Positions 15,079 to 21,057 of a DNA stretch of 27,438 nucleotides are shown in pieces (position 1 is the first letter of the stretch; every line of letters begins with the position of its first letter). A program made the translations under genes and the position numbers. The DNA comes from a virus. The DNA is taken from the IMG/VR virus record IMGVR_UViG_3300008120_008032, positions 1-27,438 of that record; one strand, written 5' to 3'. Below the pieces are notes generated by a model. The model did not search any database. It saw only the letters and a program-made list of their open reading frames with translations, and was not told where the DNA came from.

Positions 15079-15867
15079 TTAATAGAATACTTCCTCAACT
15101 AAGGGGAAATCGACCTTGTATTTGCACTTGTGATTGATAGGGCAACTATTACATTTTACAAGGGATGGATAGGGTGTAAAACCTTTCTCAATATCTTTAG
15201 ATAGTTTTCCTAATACATTATTGATGGCAACTATGTGCGATTGCCTTCTACTCTCATCAACTTCTTGCCTAATAATTTTTACATTGTTTGGGTCTTGTGT
15301 GCTAAAAACAAAATAAAAGAAAGGTATATCATGGATGCCTAGACAATCATTCGCTAACATTTTATAGTGTACTCCTTGAATCATTAGAGAATCCTTCATG
15401 TGTAAACTCTCTAAATCCCATCCCATCTCATTCCACTTGTCATCAATTAATCCACTATACTTAAGGTCAATAAATACTTCCTCACCATCCCAATCAGCGT
15501 GTATATCTACTACTCCATTGCAATCTTTTGTTTCAAGTAGTAAACCTTTGTTAAGTATTTTAATTTTATAGTGTTCCATGATTTTGTGAAAAATCTTAGA
15601 ACTTGCTATTGCTCTCTCGTATGGAGCGGCAATCTTTTCTCTATTTGTTCCTTTGTAAGAAATCTCAGGCTCAGGGGTTTCTCCACTTTTGGGTAATGCA
15701 CCTGTGCATAGGTACTCAAAATAAATTCCTGCCTTCATTGAATCACTAGGAGGGGATTGTGCCTCTGGGTCTTTATCTATATAGTTCGCTTTAAAATAAA
15801 CGCCACACAATTTTCCATTTAGATAATCTACATAAGCCTTCATTAAACTTTGACTAATCTTTACCAT
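15079..15867 (-). CDS. PD-(D/E)XK exonuclease with probable 4Fe-4S cluster (RecE/Cas4-like)
   Basis: This 262-aa protein has the RecB/Cas4-type nuclease core. GIYFE ends at Glu51. GVVDIHADWDGEE carries Asp121, and VFIDLKYSG supplies the D-x-K at 134 and 136. MIQGVHYKM (162-170) gives the Q-x-x-x-Y motif (Gln164, Tyr168). Cys239, Cys242 and Cys248 (C-x2-C-x5-C) near the C-terminus, with Cys21 near the N-terminus, reproduce the split cysteine arrangement that holds a 4Fe-4S cluster in Cas4 and AddB-type nucleases. As partner of the RecT three genes downstream it would resect double-strand ends. It overlaps the preceding membrane-protein gene by 14 nt. Confidence 0.85.
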   Translation of the reverse strand: MVKISQSLMKAYVDYLNGKLCGVYFKANYIDKDPEAQSPPSDSMKAGIYFEYLCTGALPKSGETPEPEISYKGTNREKIAAPYERAIASSKIFHKIMEHYKIKILNKGLLLETKDCNGVVDIHADWDGEEVFIDLKYSGLIDDKWNEMGWDLESLHMKDSLMIQGVHYKMLANDCLGIHDIPFFYFVFSTQDPNNVKIIRQEVDESRRQSHIVAINNVLGKLSKDIEKGFTPYPSLVKCNSCPINHKCKYKVDFPLVEEVFY

Positions 15868-16093
15868 AGTATTTAATTTGTATAAAAAGAATAAGTAAGA
15901 AATTAATAGGTGATAATAAAATGAATGTTGACAAACCTAAAGAGCAAACAATAATCTTGTTGATTAAAGAAGTGTTTTTAATAAATAAAACCATTCTTAT
16001 AAATAAATCATCTCTTAAGTATAACCCCTTTTGTACTATGTAGGTCGCTACATACAAAGAGCATATAAGTAATATGGCTATAAGATGTATCAT
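15854..16093 (-). CDS. Small two-helix membrane protein
   Basis: This 79-aa protein has two hydrophobic segments: residues 2-19 (IHLIAILLICSLYVATYIV) and about 45-72 (IIVCSLGLSTFILLSPINFLLILFI), separated by a charged hydrophilic piece. Its start overlaps the stop of the 16090 gene by 4 nt, and its end overlaps the nuclease gene, which supports a real, coupled gene. It could act in the host inner membrane early in infection, for example in superinfection exclusion, but nothing in the sequence shows this. Confidence 0.6.
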   Translation of the reverse strand: MIHLIAILLICSLYVATYIVQKGLYLRDDLFIRMVLFIKNTSLINKIIVCSLGLSTFILLSPINFLLILFIQIKYYGKD

Positions 16094-16476
16094 TTGTATT
16101 TATAGTAAAAGTATTTTACATCCTCATATTCAACTGTGCATAGGAAAACTCCATCATCATCTTTGTACATAGCAAAAATGCACTTATTATATTTTTTGTC
16201 CTTACATAGAACAGTGAATACTTCATAATCATCTTTGTATTCTACTTTACTTTTTTCGATTGGGGTATAAGTCGAATTATTATTGTTATCTAAATGAATG
16301 ATTCCATCACGAACCTCTATTTCAATATCATCGTATGTCCTATTGATTGTAACCCACTTGGTTGATGTACGCTTACAAATTTCATTCTTAGCGGTTGTCA
16401 TTATGAATGTTGATTCAACTTGACCAAATGAAAACGAGGAGATAAAAAGGGTAAAAATGAATATTAATTTTCTCAT
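16090..16476 (-). CDS. Secreted protein with Bacteroidota-type signal peptide
   Basis: This 128-aa protein starts with a clear Sec signal peptide: MRKLIFIFTLFISSFSFG followed by Gln, a common flavobacterial cleavage context (F-x-F-G-Q). The mature part of about 108 residues is beta-rich and charged. It contains four cysteines (in KNEICKRTS, FTVLCKDKKYNKCIF, VFLCTVEY), which could form disulfides in the periplasm. It lacks a lipoprotein cysteine at the cleavage site. A phage early gene that exports a small protein to the periplasm is consistent with an effect on the host envelope. No family is recognised. Confidence 0.65.
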   Translation of the reverse strand: MRKLIFIFTLFISSFSFGQVESTFIMTTAKNEICKRTSTKWVTINRTYDDIEIEVRDGIIHLDNNNNSTYTPIEKSKVEYKDDYEVFTVLCKDKKYNKCIFAMYKDDDGVFLCTVEYEDVKYFYYKYK

Positions 16477-16497
16477 GATATAAATTTAATTATTTAG

Positions 16498-16617
16498 GAG
16501 TTAGTGTGGGGGTCGAACCCACATGAGGGGCAATTCTGCATATTCCCTCTTTCTATGGTGCACCATATCAGCGTTTTCCACAAGTAGGTTATTCCTACAA
16601 ACTTTCGCCAACTAACT
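16498..16617 (-). ncRNA. tRNA-like RNA with class II outline but no canonical anticodon loop
   Basis: Read on the minus strand, AGTTAGT at the 5' end pairs perfectly with ACTAACT at the 3' end (7-bp acceptor). The T arm is GTGGG, loop TTCGACC, CCCAC, a textbook T stem and loop. TG follows the acceptor, and a 3-bp GCG/CGC D stem encloses a 32-nt D loop containing a GTAGG/CCTAC hairpin. The anticodon position holds a perfect 14-nt palindrome, TATGGTGCACCATA, which cannot form a 5-bp stem with a 7-nt loop. A long variable arm GAGGG/CCCTC follows. The discriminator is C and no CCA is encoded. It lies between the AP2-like gene and the secreted-protein gene in one transcript. It may be a tRNA mimic, a decayed tRNA or a decoy. 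Confidence 0.6.
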
Positions 16618-16626
16618 CGCCATCGA

Positions 16627-16656
16627 GTCATCTAGTGAGAACTTCACTTCGATGAC
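16627..16656 (-). other. RNA hairpin just upstream of the tRNA-like RNA
   Basis: On the minus strand GTCATC pairs with GATGAC and AGTGA with TCACT around a 5-nt AGTTC loop, with a small internal mismatch. It ends 9 nt before the tRNA-like 5' end and has no T-run after it, so it is not a simple terminator. It may be a processing signal or part of a larger structured RNA. Confidence 0.55.
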
Positions 16657-16659
16657 TTA

Positions 16660-16809
16660 CTAAAATCCAATTTTTTTCAATCTATGAGCAAGGGCATCTT
16701 CAATACTCAAAAAACTTTTACTATGAGTTTTACCCTTTCTTTTAAATCGAACACGAAAAGAATTACCCTCACGATAAATGTTTTTCATGTTCACTTTTTT
16801 CTTTGCCAT
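16660..16809 (-). CDS. 49-aa AP2-like DNA-binding domain protein
   Basis: ATG at 16809 opens a 49-codon gene. After a basic start (MAKKKVNMKN) comes IYREGNSFRVRFKRKGK followed by HSKSFLSIEDALAHR. This three-strand-plus-helix pattern is that of AP2-type or integrase-arm DNA-binding domains (x-x-G-x-x-Y/F-x-V-R-x, then K-x-F-x-x-x-E-E-A-x-x-x-R). The protein is only that domain, with no nuclease or integrase attached. It is the first gene after the 29-bp phased-repeat site at 16842-16870 and lies just upstream of the structured RNA. It could be a small regulator, perhaps of the phased-repeat sites. Confidence 0.65.
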   Translation of the reverse strand: MAKKKVNMKNIYREGNSFRVRFKRKGKTHSKSFLSIEDALAHRLKKIGF

Positions 16810-16841
16810 GATTACATGATTTTAGGTTAGTATTAAGTTAG

Positions 16842-16870
16842 AGTGCTAAACTATGCCAAATCATGCTAAG
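16842..16870 (-). promoter_or_regulatory. 29-bp phased-repeat site, copy C
   Basis: On the minus strand, units TTAGCAT, TTGGCAT and TTAGCAC begin 10 bp apart, and the site ends TTAGCACT. It overlaps the last codons of the 103-aa gene and lies 32 nt upstream of the AP2-like ATG at 16809. The same arrangement occurs at 20886 and 27335. An operator or a phage-specific promoter is likely. Confidence 0.6.
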
Positions 16871-17177
16871 TTCCAAGACTTTCATACTTTTTTTTGTAAA
16901 CTTCTATATCCATCCAACCTGTCTTGGAAAATCCCTTTCCTACCCACACTAGGGTCTTATCCCCCTCCTTACGCTTAGAAACCCCAAATATGGGTACGCT
17001 AACTGTTTGTCCAATAATCCTACTCGCTTGGTATGGCTTGGCTAGATTGTTCCAAATCCTATCTATGGTGGCTCTAGCCTCCTTTTCATTGTAGGCTTGA
17101 ATGGTTATTGGGGTCGAAATACCCAAAAAATAGAACCTATATAGCCTTATGGTAGGCTTCTCGAAGGAGAAATTCAT
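16866..17177 (-). CDS. Hypothetical protein
   Basis: This 103-aa protein begins with a strand-rich region (TIRLYRFYFLGISTPITIQAYNEKEARATIDRIWNNL) that looks like a small beta-alpha domain with an NEKEAR-type helix, often seen in phage proteins that modify or bind amino-acid or nucleotide ligands. The second part has VSVPIFGVSKRKEGDKTLVWVGKG and a C-terminal TGWMDIEVYKKKYESLG helix. No metal or catalytic motif is clear. It starts 4 nt before the end of the zinc-finger gene (ATGA) and ends inside copy C of the phased-repeat site. Confidence 0.6.
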   Translation of the reverse strand: MNFSFEKPTIRLYRFYFLGISTPITIQAYNEKEARATIDRIWNNLAKPYQASRIIGQTVSVPIFGVSKRKEGDKTLVWVGKGFSKTGWMDIEVYKKKYESLGT

Positions 17178-17449
17178 ACCTCAAAATCCCCCTTTTGTTT
17201 GATTACATCCCTTAAATCTATCCCTACTTGTGCTTTAGCCAACTCCTCCTCATTAATAAGTCTATGATTTTCACATAAATAGAAGGATTTTACTATCGCA
17301 AAAACTGTCTTTTTTAGCGTATAAGCAAAGTATAATCTCTTAAATTGGCAATATCCCATCTTATCCATTCCATCAATAGGTTGAAAATGCTTACAGTTAA
17401 AGCAAGACCTTATGATTGGTTTACCATTGATATTTCTGTAAGTTTTCAT
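17174..17449 (-). CDS. Probable zinc-binding small protein
   Basis: This 91-aa protein has Cys16 and Cys19 (SCFNCKHF), Cys34 (GYCQFKR), and Cys59 with His62 (YLCENHR). This resembles a CxxC...C...CxxH zinc-binding set seen in small phage proteins. The remainder is basic and helical. It is the first gene after the hairpin terminator at 17514-17541 and may have its own promoter in the 17450-17513 gap, though I see no clear TAnnTTTG there. Its downstream neighbour overlaps by 4 nt. A DNA- or RNA-binding role is plausible. Confidence 0.6.
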   Translation of the reverse strand: MKTYRNINGKPIIRSCFNCKHFQPIDGMDKMGYCQFKRLYFAYTLKKTVFAIVKSFYLCENHRLINEEELAKAQVGIDLRDVIKQKGDFEV

Positions 17450-17513
17450 TTTTTTTCCTACATTTGGAGTGGTTTAGAACTCCCCTTTGAAGGTGTGATT
17501 GTCAAAAATAGTG

Positions 17514-17541
17514 AACCCCTTATGCAAGGGGTTTATTTTTT
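17514..17541. terminator. Rho-independent terminator, best formed on the plus strand
   Basis: AACCCCTT, loop ATGC, AAGGGGTT forms a perfect 8-bp stem, followed on the plus strand by TATTTTTT. On the minus strand the stem is followed after 4 nt by ATTTTT, so it may end transcription both ways. It separates the palm-like gene (stop 17556) from the zinc-binding gene (start 17449). Confidence 0.65.
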
Positions 17542-17555
17542 CCCTCAACTCAAAT

Positions 17556-18266
17556 TTAACTTAATTGCTTATATGTCAAACTATTTTTGTCAAAATATTG
17601 ATTTACAATTTCTCTATTCTCCTTTGTGTCTACATAGTAAATACAATCTGTCTTATAAGCAATAAAATCATCACCAAGTAACTTTTTAACCTTTGCCATG
17701 TGTTTGAAGCAAGTGAATCGAATCAACTTGTAAACTCTCTGCAAATCCACATCATCCCCAAAGGTTACTGTTGAATTACTAATTTTCCCACCATTTATTT
17801 GCCTAAATGTTCTACCCATACCTAGCGTAGAGAGAGAAGCGAGTCTTACATTCTTGAACTTCTTTGGCAATCCTCGTTTATAAGTAGCAAGGGTAATTAT
17901 TCCTATATTATAAGCAATACGCCAATACGCATGGTTTAAGTCTGTCGCACAAACCTTAACATTAGAATTAGGAACATCATCATTATACAATATCGACCTT
18001 TCTTCTCTAGGTAATTTTATAGTTGGGTTCTTTCTCAAAAAATCTTGAGCCTCCTTACGAACCTTACCAAATAAAAACAAACCTGCACGAAAAACTCCAT
18101 AATCTTTTTTACCTATCGATGGATAGATAAATGATTTGTTTCCCCAAATAATCTCTGTGCTAAAAGTACCACGCTTGATGTAGGCATCCTCTTTCAATTC
18201 GCCCAACATTTCTAGCATAGGTTTGTCGCTTCTACCAAAGCAGACTTTTCTAGTTTTAATTTTCAT
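17556..18266 (-). CDS. Minimal polymerase-palm-like protein (candidate family B-type DNA polymerase remnant)
   Basis: This 236-aa protein carries three motifs in the order and spacing of family B palm domains. CATDLNHAYWRIA has Asp109, like motif A D-x-x-S-L-Y-P. KNVRLASLSTLGMGR (138-152) looks like a motif B helix with Lys and Arg. DDFIAYKTDCIYYVDT (199-214) has Asp207, like motif C Y-x-D-T-D-S, here K-T-D-C. There is no room for an exonuclease or for full thumb and fingers, as family B enzymes are usually over 500 aa. The gene overlaps the basic 318-aa gene by 11 nt, a pairing that recalls terminal protein plus protein-primed polymerase. The assignment is by motif only and could be wrong. 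Confidence 0.5.
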   Translation of the reverse strand: MKIKTRKVCFGRSDKPMLEMLGELKEDAYIKRGTFSTEIIWGNKSFIYPSIGKKDYGVFRAGLFLFGKVRKEAQDFLRKNPTIKLPREERSILYNDDVPNSNVKVCATDLNHAYWRIAYNIGIITLATYKRGLPKKFKNVRLASLSTLGMGRTFRQINGGKISNSTVTFGDDVDLQRVYKLIRFTCFKHMAKVKKLLGDDFIAYKTDCIYYVDTKENREIVNQYFDKNSLTYKQLS

Positions 18267-19212
18267 TGAACTTATCGTAATTTTCTTTCAAACTAGCCAT
18301 AGCCTTATCATACTTTGCTTTTGATATAAGACCTTTGGATAGGTAATTATCTAATTTCTTTTTTGCTCTCTCGTAGTTCTTAGCGAAATCCTCAATAATC
18401 TTAAACTCGTTTCTAGGAGTAACTTTCTTATTTACAATCTTAGTAATCTTCTTATCATCCTTCTTGATTTGTCTAAATGCTCGACCTTTTGCCTCTTTCT
18501 CTTTTGTGAGTTTGCTTAAAATTTTGTCTAATTTATTATTAACCTTAGTAGCAGTTTTTTTTATGTTCTTAGTTTCTACCTCATCTTGTCCTTGATACCT
18601 AGTTATCTTGCCTAATGTTGATTGTGGTGTAGCCGTTCCTCTTTTTGGTTGTATATATAAAATTAAATCTAAGTAGTAACTATCAGCCTTGCCATCGTTT
18701 TTCATTTTGGGTCGTAGCATTTGTCTACCACTATAAAATGCACTACCACTTTCGTTGCCTACTTCTTTTCTTATGTTCTCTGTTATTTGCTGAACACCAT
18801 TAAAGTAATAGTTATAATTACGAGTATTAAAAATCTTGGTGCTACCAAATCTACCAGCATTAACCTTTACATAAATACAATCAGGTAATCGCCTTTGTAA
18901 GAACTCATCAATCTCAAACCACTCAATCTCTTGATATTGGCTTGGTGATATGTAGTTAAGGTTACAAAGGTTAGGGTCACGAGTAGGAATTAAGGCTATT
19001 TGCCCTTTGATGATTTCATCAATTTGCTTGACCCTTATTTTGGATTTTGGAGTAGTGGAGAGAGCAGGAAGGATTCCTTGTTTGATTAATTGCCTTCTCC
19101 TTTGAATCGACAGTTTTTGTTCCTCTGGCAACTTATTGTTAAGTGCCGTGAACTTTTTACTTACCTTTTGATATAGAGTAAGTTTTTTTGATGTCGATTT
19201 CTTTTTAGGCAT
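18256..19212 (-). CDS. Large basic protein paired with the palm-like gene
   Basis: This 318-aa protein is very rich in Lys (N-terminus MPKKKSTSKKLTLYQK). It has an N-terminal helical part, a central beta-containing part (about 95-205) with PDCIYVKVNAGRFGSTKIFN, SGSAFYSGRQMLRPK and YYLDLILYIQPKRG, and a long charged coiled-coil C-terminal third (KNIKKTATKVNNKLDKILSK onward) with KAKYDKAMASLKENYDKFNEN at the end. I do not recognise a family. Its size, basicity and 11-nt overlap with the palm-like gene make a terminal-protein or replication-initiation role worth testing. It is 1 nt downstream of the HTH gene. Confidence 0.6.
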   Translation of the reverse strand: MPKKKSTSKKLTLYQKVSKKFTALNNKLPEEQKLSIQRRRQLIKQGILPALSTTPKSKIRVKQIDEIIKGQIALIPTRDPNLCNLNYISPSQYQEIEWFEIDEFLQRRLPDCIYVKVNAGRFGSTKIFNTRNYNYYFNGVQQITENIRKEVGNESGSAFYSGRQMLRPKMKNDGKADSYYLDLILYIQPKRGTATPQSTLGKITRYQGQDEVETKNIKKTATKVNNKLDKILSKLTKEKEAKGRAFRQIKKDDKKITKIVNKKVTPRNEFKIIEDFAKNYERAKKKLDNYLSKGLISKAKYDKAMASLKENYDKFNEN

Positions 19213-19213
19213 A

Positions 19214-19423
19214 TCAATTTACCGCTACACTTTTTTCTTCTAACCATTTGTCTAAGTCGAACTTGTTGAAAAGGATTTTATAACCTAATCGATTGTGAGG
19301 TATACCTTTCCTTGCAACCAACTTATACAGATAAGAAGTTGAAAGTTTAGTGTAAACTGAAGCCTCATGAATATCTAGTAAGTAGGAATTTTCTAGGTAT
19401 TCTTTTTTAATGTTGTCTGCCAT
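19214..19423 (-). CDS. Excisionase-like helix-turn-helix protein (MerR-type winged HTH)
   Basis: This 69-aa protein matches the small HTH_17/excisionase family: LLDIHEASVYTKLSTSYLYKLVARKGIPHNRLGYKILFNKFDLDKWLEEK. The recognition helix is STSYLYKLVARKGIP and the wing is NRLGYKILFNKFDLDKWL. Such proteins act as DNA-binding adaptors or repressors. No integrase gene is in the window, so a transcription or replication role is more likely than excision. It is immediately upstream of the basic replication-like gene and may regulate it or the phased-repeat sites. Confidence 0.85.
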   Translation of the reverse strand: MADNIKKEYLENSYLLDIHEASVYTKLSTSYLYKLVARKGIPHNRLGYKILFNKFDLDKWLEEKSVAVN

Positions 19424-19457
19424 ACTTGTAATTATGAAGGATTACAAAAATATATTT

Positions 19458-19628
19458 TTATGCGTTCATTTTTGAAGGTGTGTATATGTAAATTTCATAA
19501 TTGTGGTTTTTCAAAGCATATCGCCTTTTCCATTGCTCTACCACTTTCTTAACCTCACTCACATTTACATTCCTTTGAGTCGTAAGTTTATGATTTACAA
19601 AGAGTTTAATCGTATACTTCCTTTCCAT
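19458..19628 (-). CDS. 56-aa hypothetical basic protein
   Basis: ATG at 19628 shares one base with the previous stop (TAATG) and opens a 56-codon gene. The sequence has two short strands (RKYTIKLFVNHKLTTQRNV, YEIYIYTPSK) flanking a basic helix (SEVKKVVEQWKRRYALKNHN). This resembles a compact nucleic-acid-binding or peptide-binding alpha/beta fold, but I assign no family. It has ordinary base composition for the region. The following 34 nt before the HTH gene hold no other feature that I can see. Confidence 0.55.
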   Translation of the reverse strand: MERKYTIKLFVNHKLTTQRNVNVSEVKKVVEQWKRRYALKNHNYEIYIYTPSKMNA

Positions 19629-19843
19629 TAATTCAAACTTGCGTTATAAGAAGCAATCTTTTGCAAAACCTCCTCTATAACATGAGGATGTGCCATTAAG
19701 TAATCTACAATCATATCCATGCTTCTCTCATGGTCTGTAATTACAGAAATCTTTTTGCCTTCATTCACTAGACAAAAGAAACCATACGACCTTACTATCT
19801 TTTCACTTAACTCCGCTACGGTTACTGGGTTTTTATCACTCAT
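19628..19843 (-). CDS. Hypothetical small protein
   Basis: This 71-aa protein has a short strand-helix start (PVTVAELSEKIVRSYGFFCLVNEGKKISVITDHERSMDMIVDYLMAHPHVIEEVLQKI). The pattern of two strands followed by an amphipathic helix fits a small regulatory or sensor-like domain. No cysteine cluster or membrane helix is present. It lies 3 nt downstream of the 138-aa gene and is coupled to the 56-aa gene. It is probably an early gene of unknown role. Confidence 0.55.
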   Translation of the reverse strand: MSDKNPVTVAELSEKIVRSYGFFCLVNEGKKISVITDHERSMDMIVDYLMAHPHVIEEVLQKIASYNASLN

Positions 19844-19846
19844 ATC

Positions 19847-20263
19847 CTATTTTTTAAAGGTTTTAATAATATCTCTATTTAAAAAAATTTGAACCTCGAA
19901 ACTATTTCCATCCTCGCTATTCTTGAAAAACATGACCTTGCCCATATCTAATATGGTTTGAACAGGTACTACATAGGTGGTGCAATCATCCTCGTTTATA
20001 GAAACCCACTTAAAGGATTTAGCCTTTTTAAGAAGGTTGTAATTGAAACCATAAGAGTTAGTTTTTCTAAGCAAGTGCTTTTCGATTGACCTATCTACAA
20101 AAAGCATCTCATCTTGTATCACCCCTATTTTTCTCTCCCTATTCTCTGTGTTTATCTTAATACTTACTCTACCATCTTTATAACAAATCAAAGCGTTGTG
20201 TGTTGGGTCTACTATTGCCACCCTTATTGAGTTGTCGTTCTTTAATTTTTCTACTAATTGCAT
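19847..20263 (-). CDS. Hypothetical protein
   Basis: This 138-aa protein is beta-rich with short helices: RVAIVDPTHNALICYKDGRVSIKIN, then VPVQTILDMGKVMFFKN and FEVQIFLNRDIIKTFKK. No catalytic motif is visible. Its first 86 nt overlap the 3' end of the 74-aa membrane gene in another frame. The start at 20263 is kept because the segment after it already shows a regular strand pattern, but a later start cannot be excluded. It is the middle gene of an operon of small early proteins. Confidence 0.5.
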   Translation of the reverse strand: MQLVEKLKNDNSIRVAIVDPTHNALICYKDGRVSIKINTENRERKIGVIQDEMLFVDRSIEKHLLRKTNSYGFNYNLLKKAKSFKWVSINEDDCTTYVVPVQTILDMGKVMFFKNSEDGNSFEVQIFLNRDIIKTFKK

Positions 20264-20402
20264 ATTTTATTTTGATTAAAAAATTGAATAACCTAAATAC
20301 TTCATAAGATATAGTAAAGATTAGCCACATACTAATAGCAACTGGGAAACAAATTATTGCTATGTATAGAAAATCTATAATCTTATTAAAAAACTTTCCC
20401 AT
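20178..20402 (-). CDS. Small single-pass membrane protein (overlaps next gene)
   Basis: This 74-aa protein has one long hydrophobic segment at about residues 12-34 (YIAIICFPVAISMWLIFTISYEV), flanked by amphipathic parts, and a basic C-terminal tail (RKIKERQLNKGGNSRPNTQR). It begins 2 nt after the 77-aa gene's stop and fills a gap that would otherwise be empty. The 86-nt overlap with the 138-aa gene is longer than usual here. It is a probable, but not certain, gene. The basic tail after the helix suggests N-out, C-in topology. Confidence 0.5.
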   Translation of the reverse strand: MGKFFNKIIDFLYIAIICFPVAISMWLIFTISYEVFRLFNFLIKIKYAISRKIKERQLNKGGNSRPNTQRFDLL

Positions 20403-20404
20403 GA

Positions 20405-20638
20405 CTAATTTGCTATGTAAATGATTGCCTCCTTTTCGATATACTTTGATAACAATGAATCCTCCACTTCTCTAATATCTTTCAAGGGTATTCCTTTGAT
20501 GGCTAGTTGACCCAAGAATAATGTAATCAAAAATCTAGCGGAGTGTAATTGTTCCTCCGTGAAGCACGAATCAATTACTTTAATAATCCATGCTTTTTGT
20601 GTTTCTAAATCTATCATAAGAGTAGTTTTATCCAACAT
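20405..20638 (-). CDS. Hypothetical helical protein
   Basis: This 77-aa protein is mostly helical (DLETQKAWIIKVIDSCFTEEQLHSARFLITLFLGQLAIKGIPLKDIREVEDSLLSKYIEKEAIIYI). The TEEQLHSARFLITLFL piece resembles a helix that packs in a small bundle. Only one cysteine is present. It overlaps the zinc-ribbon gene by 11 nt and is followed by the small membrane-protein gene. It belongs to the early minus-strand operon that starts at the 20886-20914 site. No family is recognised. Confidence 0.6.
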   Translation of the reverse strand: MLDKTTLMIDLETQKAWIIKVIDSCFTEEQLHSARFLITLFLGQLAIKGIPLKDIREVEDSLLSKYIEKEAIIYIAN

Positions 20639-20879
20639 TGTTTTTCTCGAAATATTTTAATTCAACATCATTCCATTTTCCTCTAGGGCATCTATTCATG
20701 TATGGGGTAAATACTTTTTTACCTAATGGACATCCACAATCCTTGCAATAAATAATAGGATTCGTTTCTTTAGCCTCACACGAATCGCACACTTTCATAC
20801 GAATAGCGGCTAACTCATTTTGCTCTTGAGTGGGGTCATAAGCAATCGCCCACGATTTAAATATCTCTACTATGTTCAT
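20628..20879 (-). CDS. Zinc-ribbon-type phage protein
   Basis: This 83-aa protein has cysteines at 31, 34, 45, 48, 50 and 64: VCDSCEAKE, IIYCKDCGCPLGKKVF, NRCPRGKW. The C-x2-C...C-x2-C-G-C-P-L pattern is that of a treble-clef or rubredoxin-like zinc knuckle common in small phage proteins. The N-terminal half is an amphipathic helix (MNIVEIFKSWAIAY). It is the first gene of the early operon, and its ATG lies 6 nt downstream of copy B of the phased-repeat site. It likely binds nucleic acid or a host polymerase. Confidence 0.7.
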   Translation of the reverse strand: MNIVEIFKSWAIAYDPTQEQNELAAIRMKVCDSCEAKETNPIIYCKDCGCPLGKKVFTPYMNRCPRGKWNDVELKYFEKNNVG

Positions 20880-20885
20880 AATTGG

Positions 20886-20914
20886 AGTGCTAAGTTATGC
20901 TAATTTATGATAAA
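20886..20914 (-). promoter_or_regulatory. 29-bp phased-repeat site, copy B
   Basis: On the minus strand TTATCAT, TTAGCAT and TTAGCAC start at 10-bp steps. The site ends 6 nt before the zinc-ribbon ATG. If it acted as a promoter, the transcript would be almost leaderless. It shares the TTAGCACT end with copies A and C. Confidence 0.6.
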
Positions 20915-21057
20915 TAGCAATAGGGTTGTCAACAAATTAGTAAAATAAATTAACAGAAATGCTTATTATTTATCAACAAGGAATTTGTTAGACCCATAAA
21001 TTACTGCCATTTTAGGCTAAAAAAATAAAAATCTTTAAATTTGAGAAAATTAAGTAT
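20915..21057. other. Divergent intergenic region, AT-rich, with DnaA-box-like words
   Basis: This 143-nt gap is strongly AT-rich. It contains TTGTCAACA and TTATCAACA (one or two mismatches from the DnaA box TTATCCACA). It also carries the plus-strand promoter for the lysis operon at its right end. I see no gene in it. An origin or regulatory role is possible. Confidence 0.4.
21036..21043 (+). promoter_or_regulatory. Bacteroidota-type -7 box for the 21058-24038 operon
   Basis: TAAATTTG fits TAnnTTTG exactly, with a TTTA at 21011-21014 as a weak -33 element 21 nt upstream. Transcription would start near 21050, only a few nucleotides before the ATG at 21058. This implies an extremely short leader. 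Confidence 0.6.

Noticed and set aside
17345-17665. Plus-strand 106-aa ORF
   Set aside because: It overlaps the palm-like and zinc-finger genes antisense and crosses the terminator hairpin.
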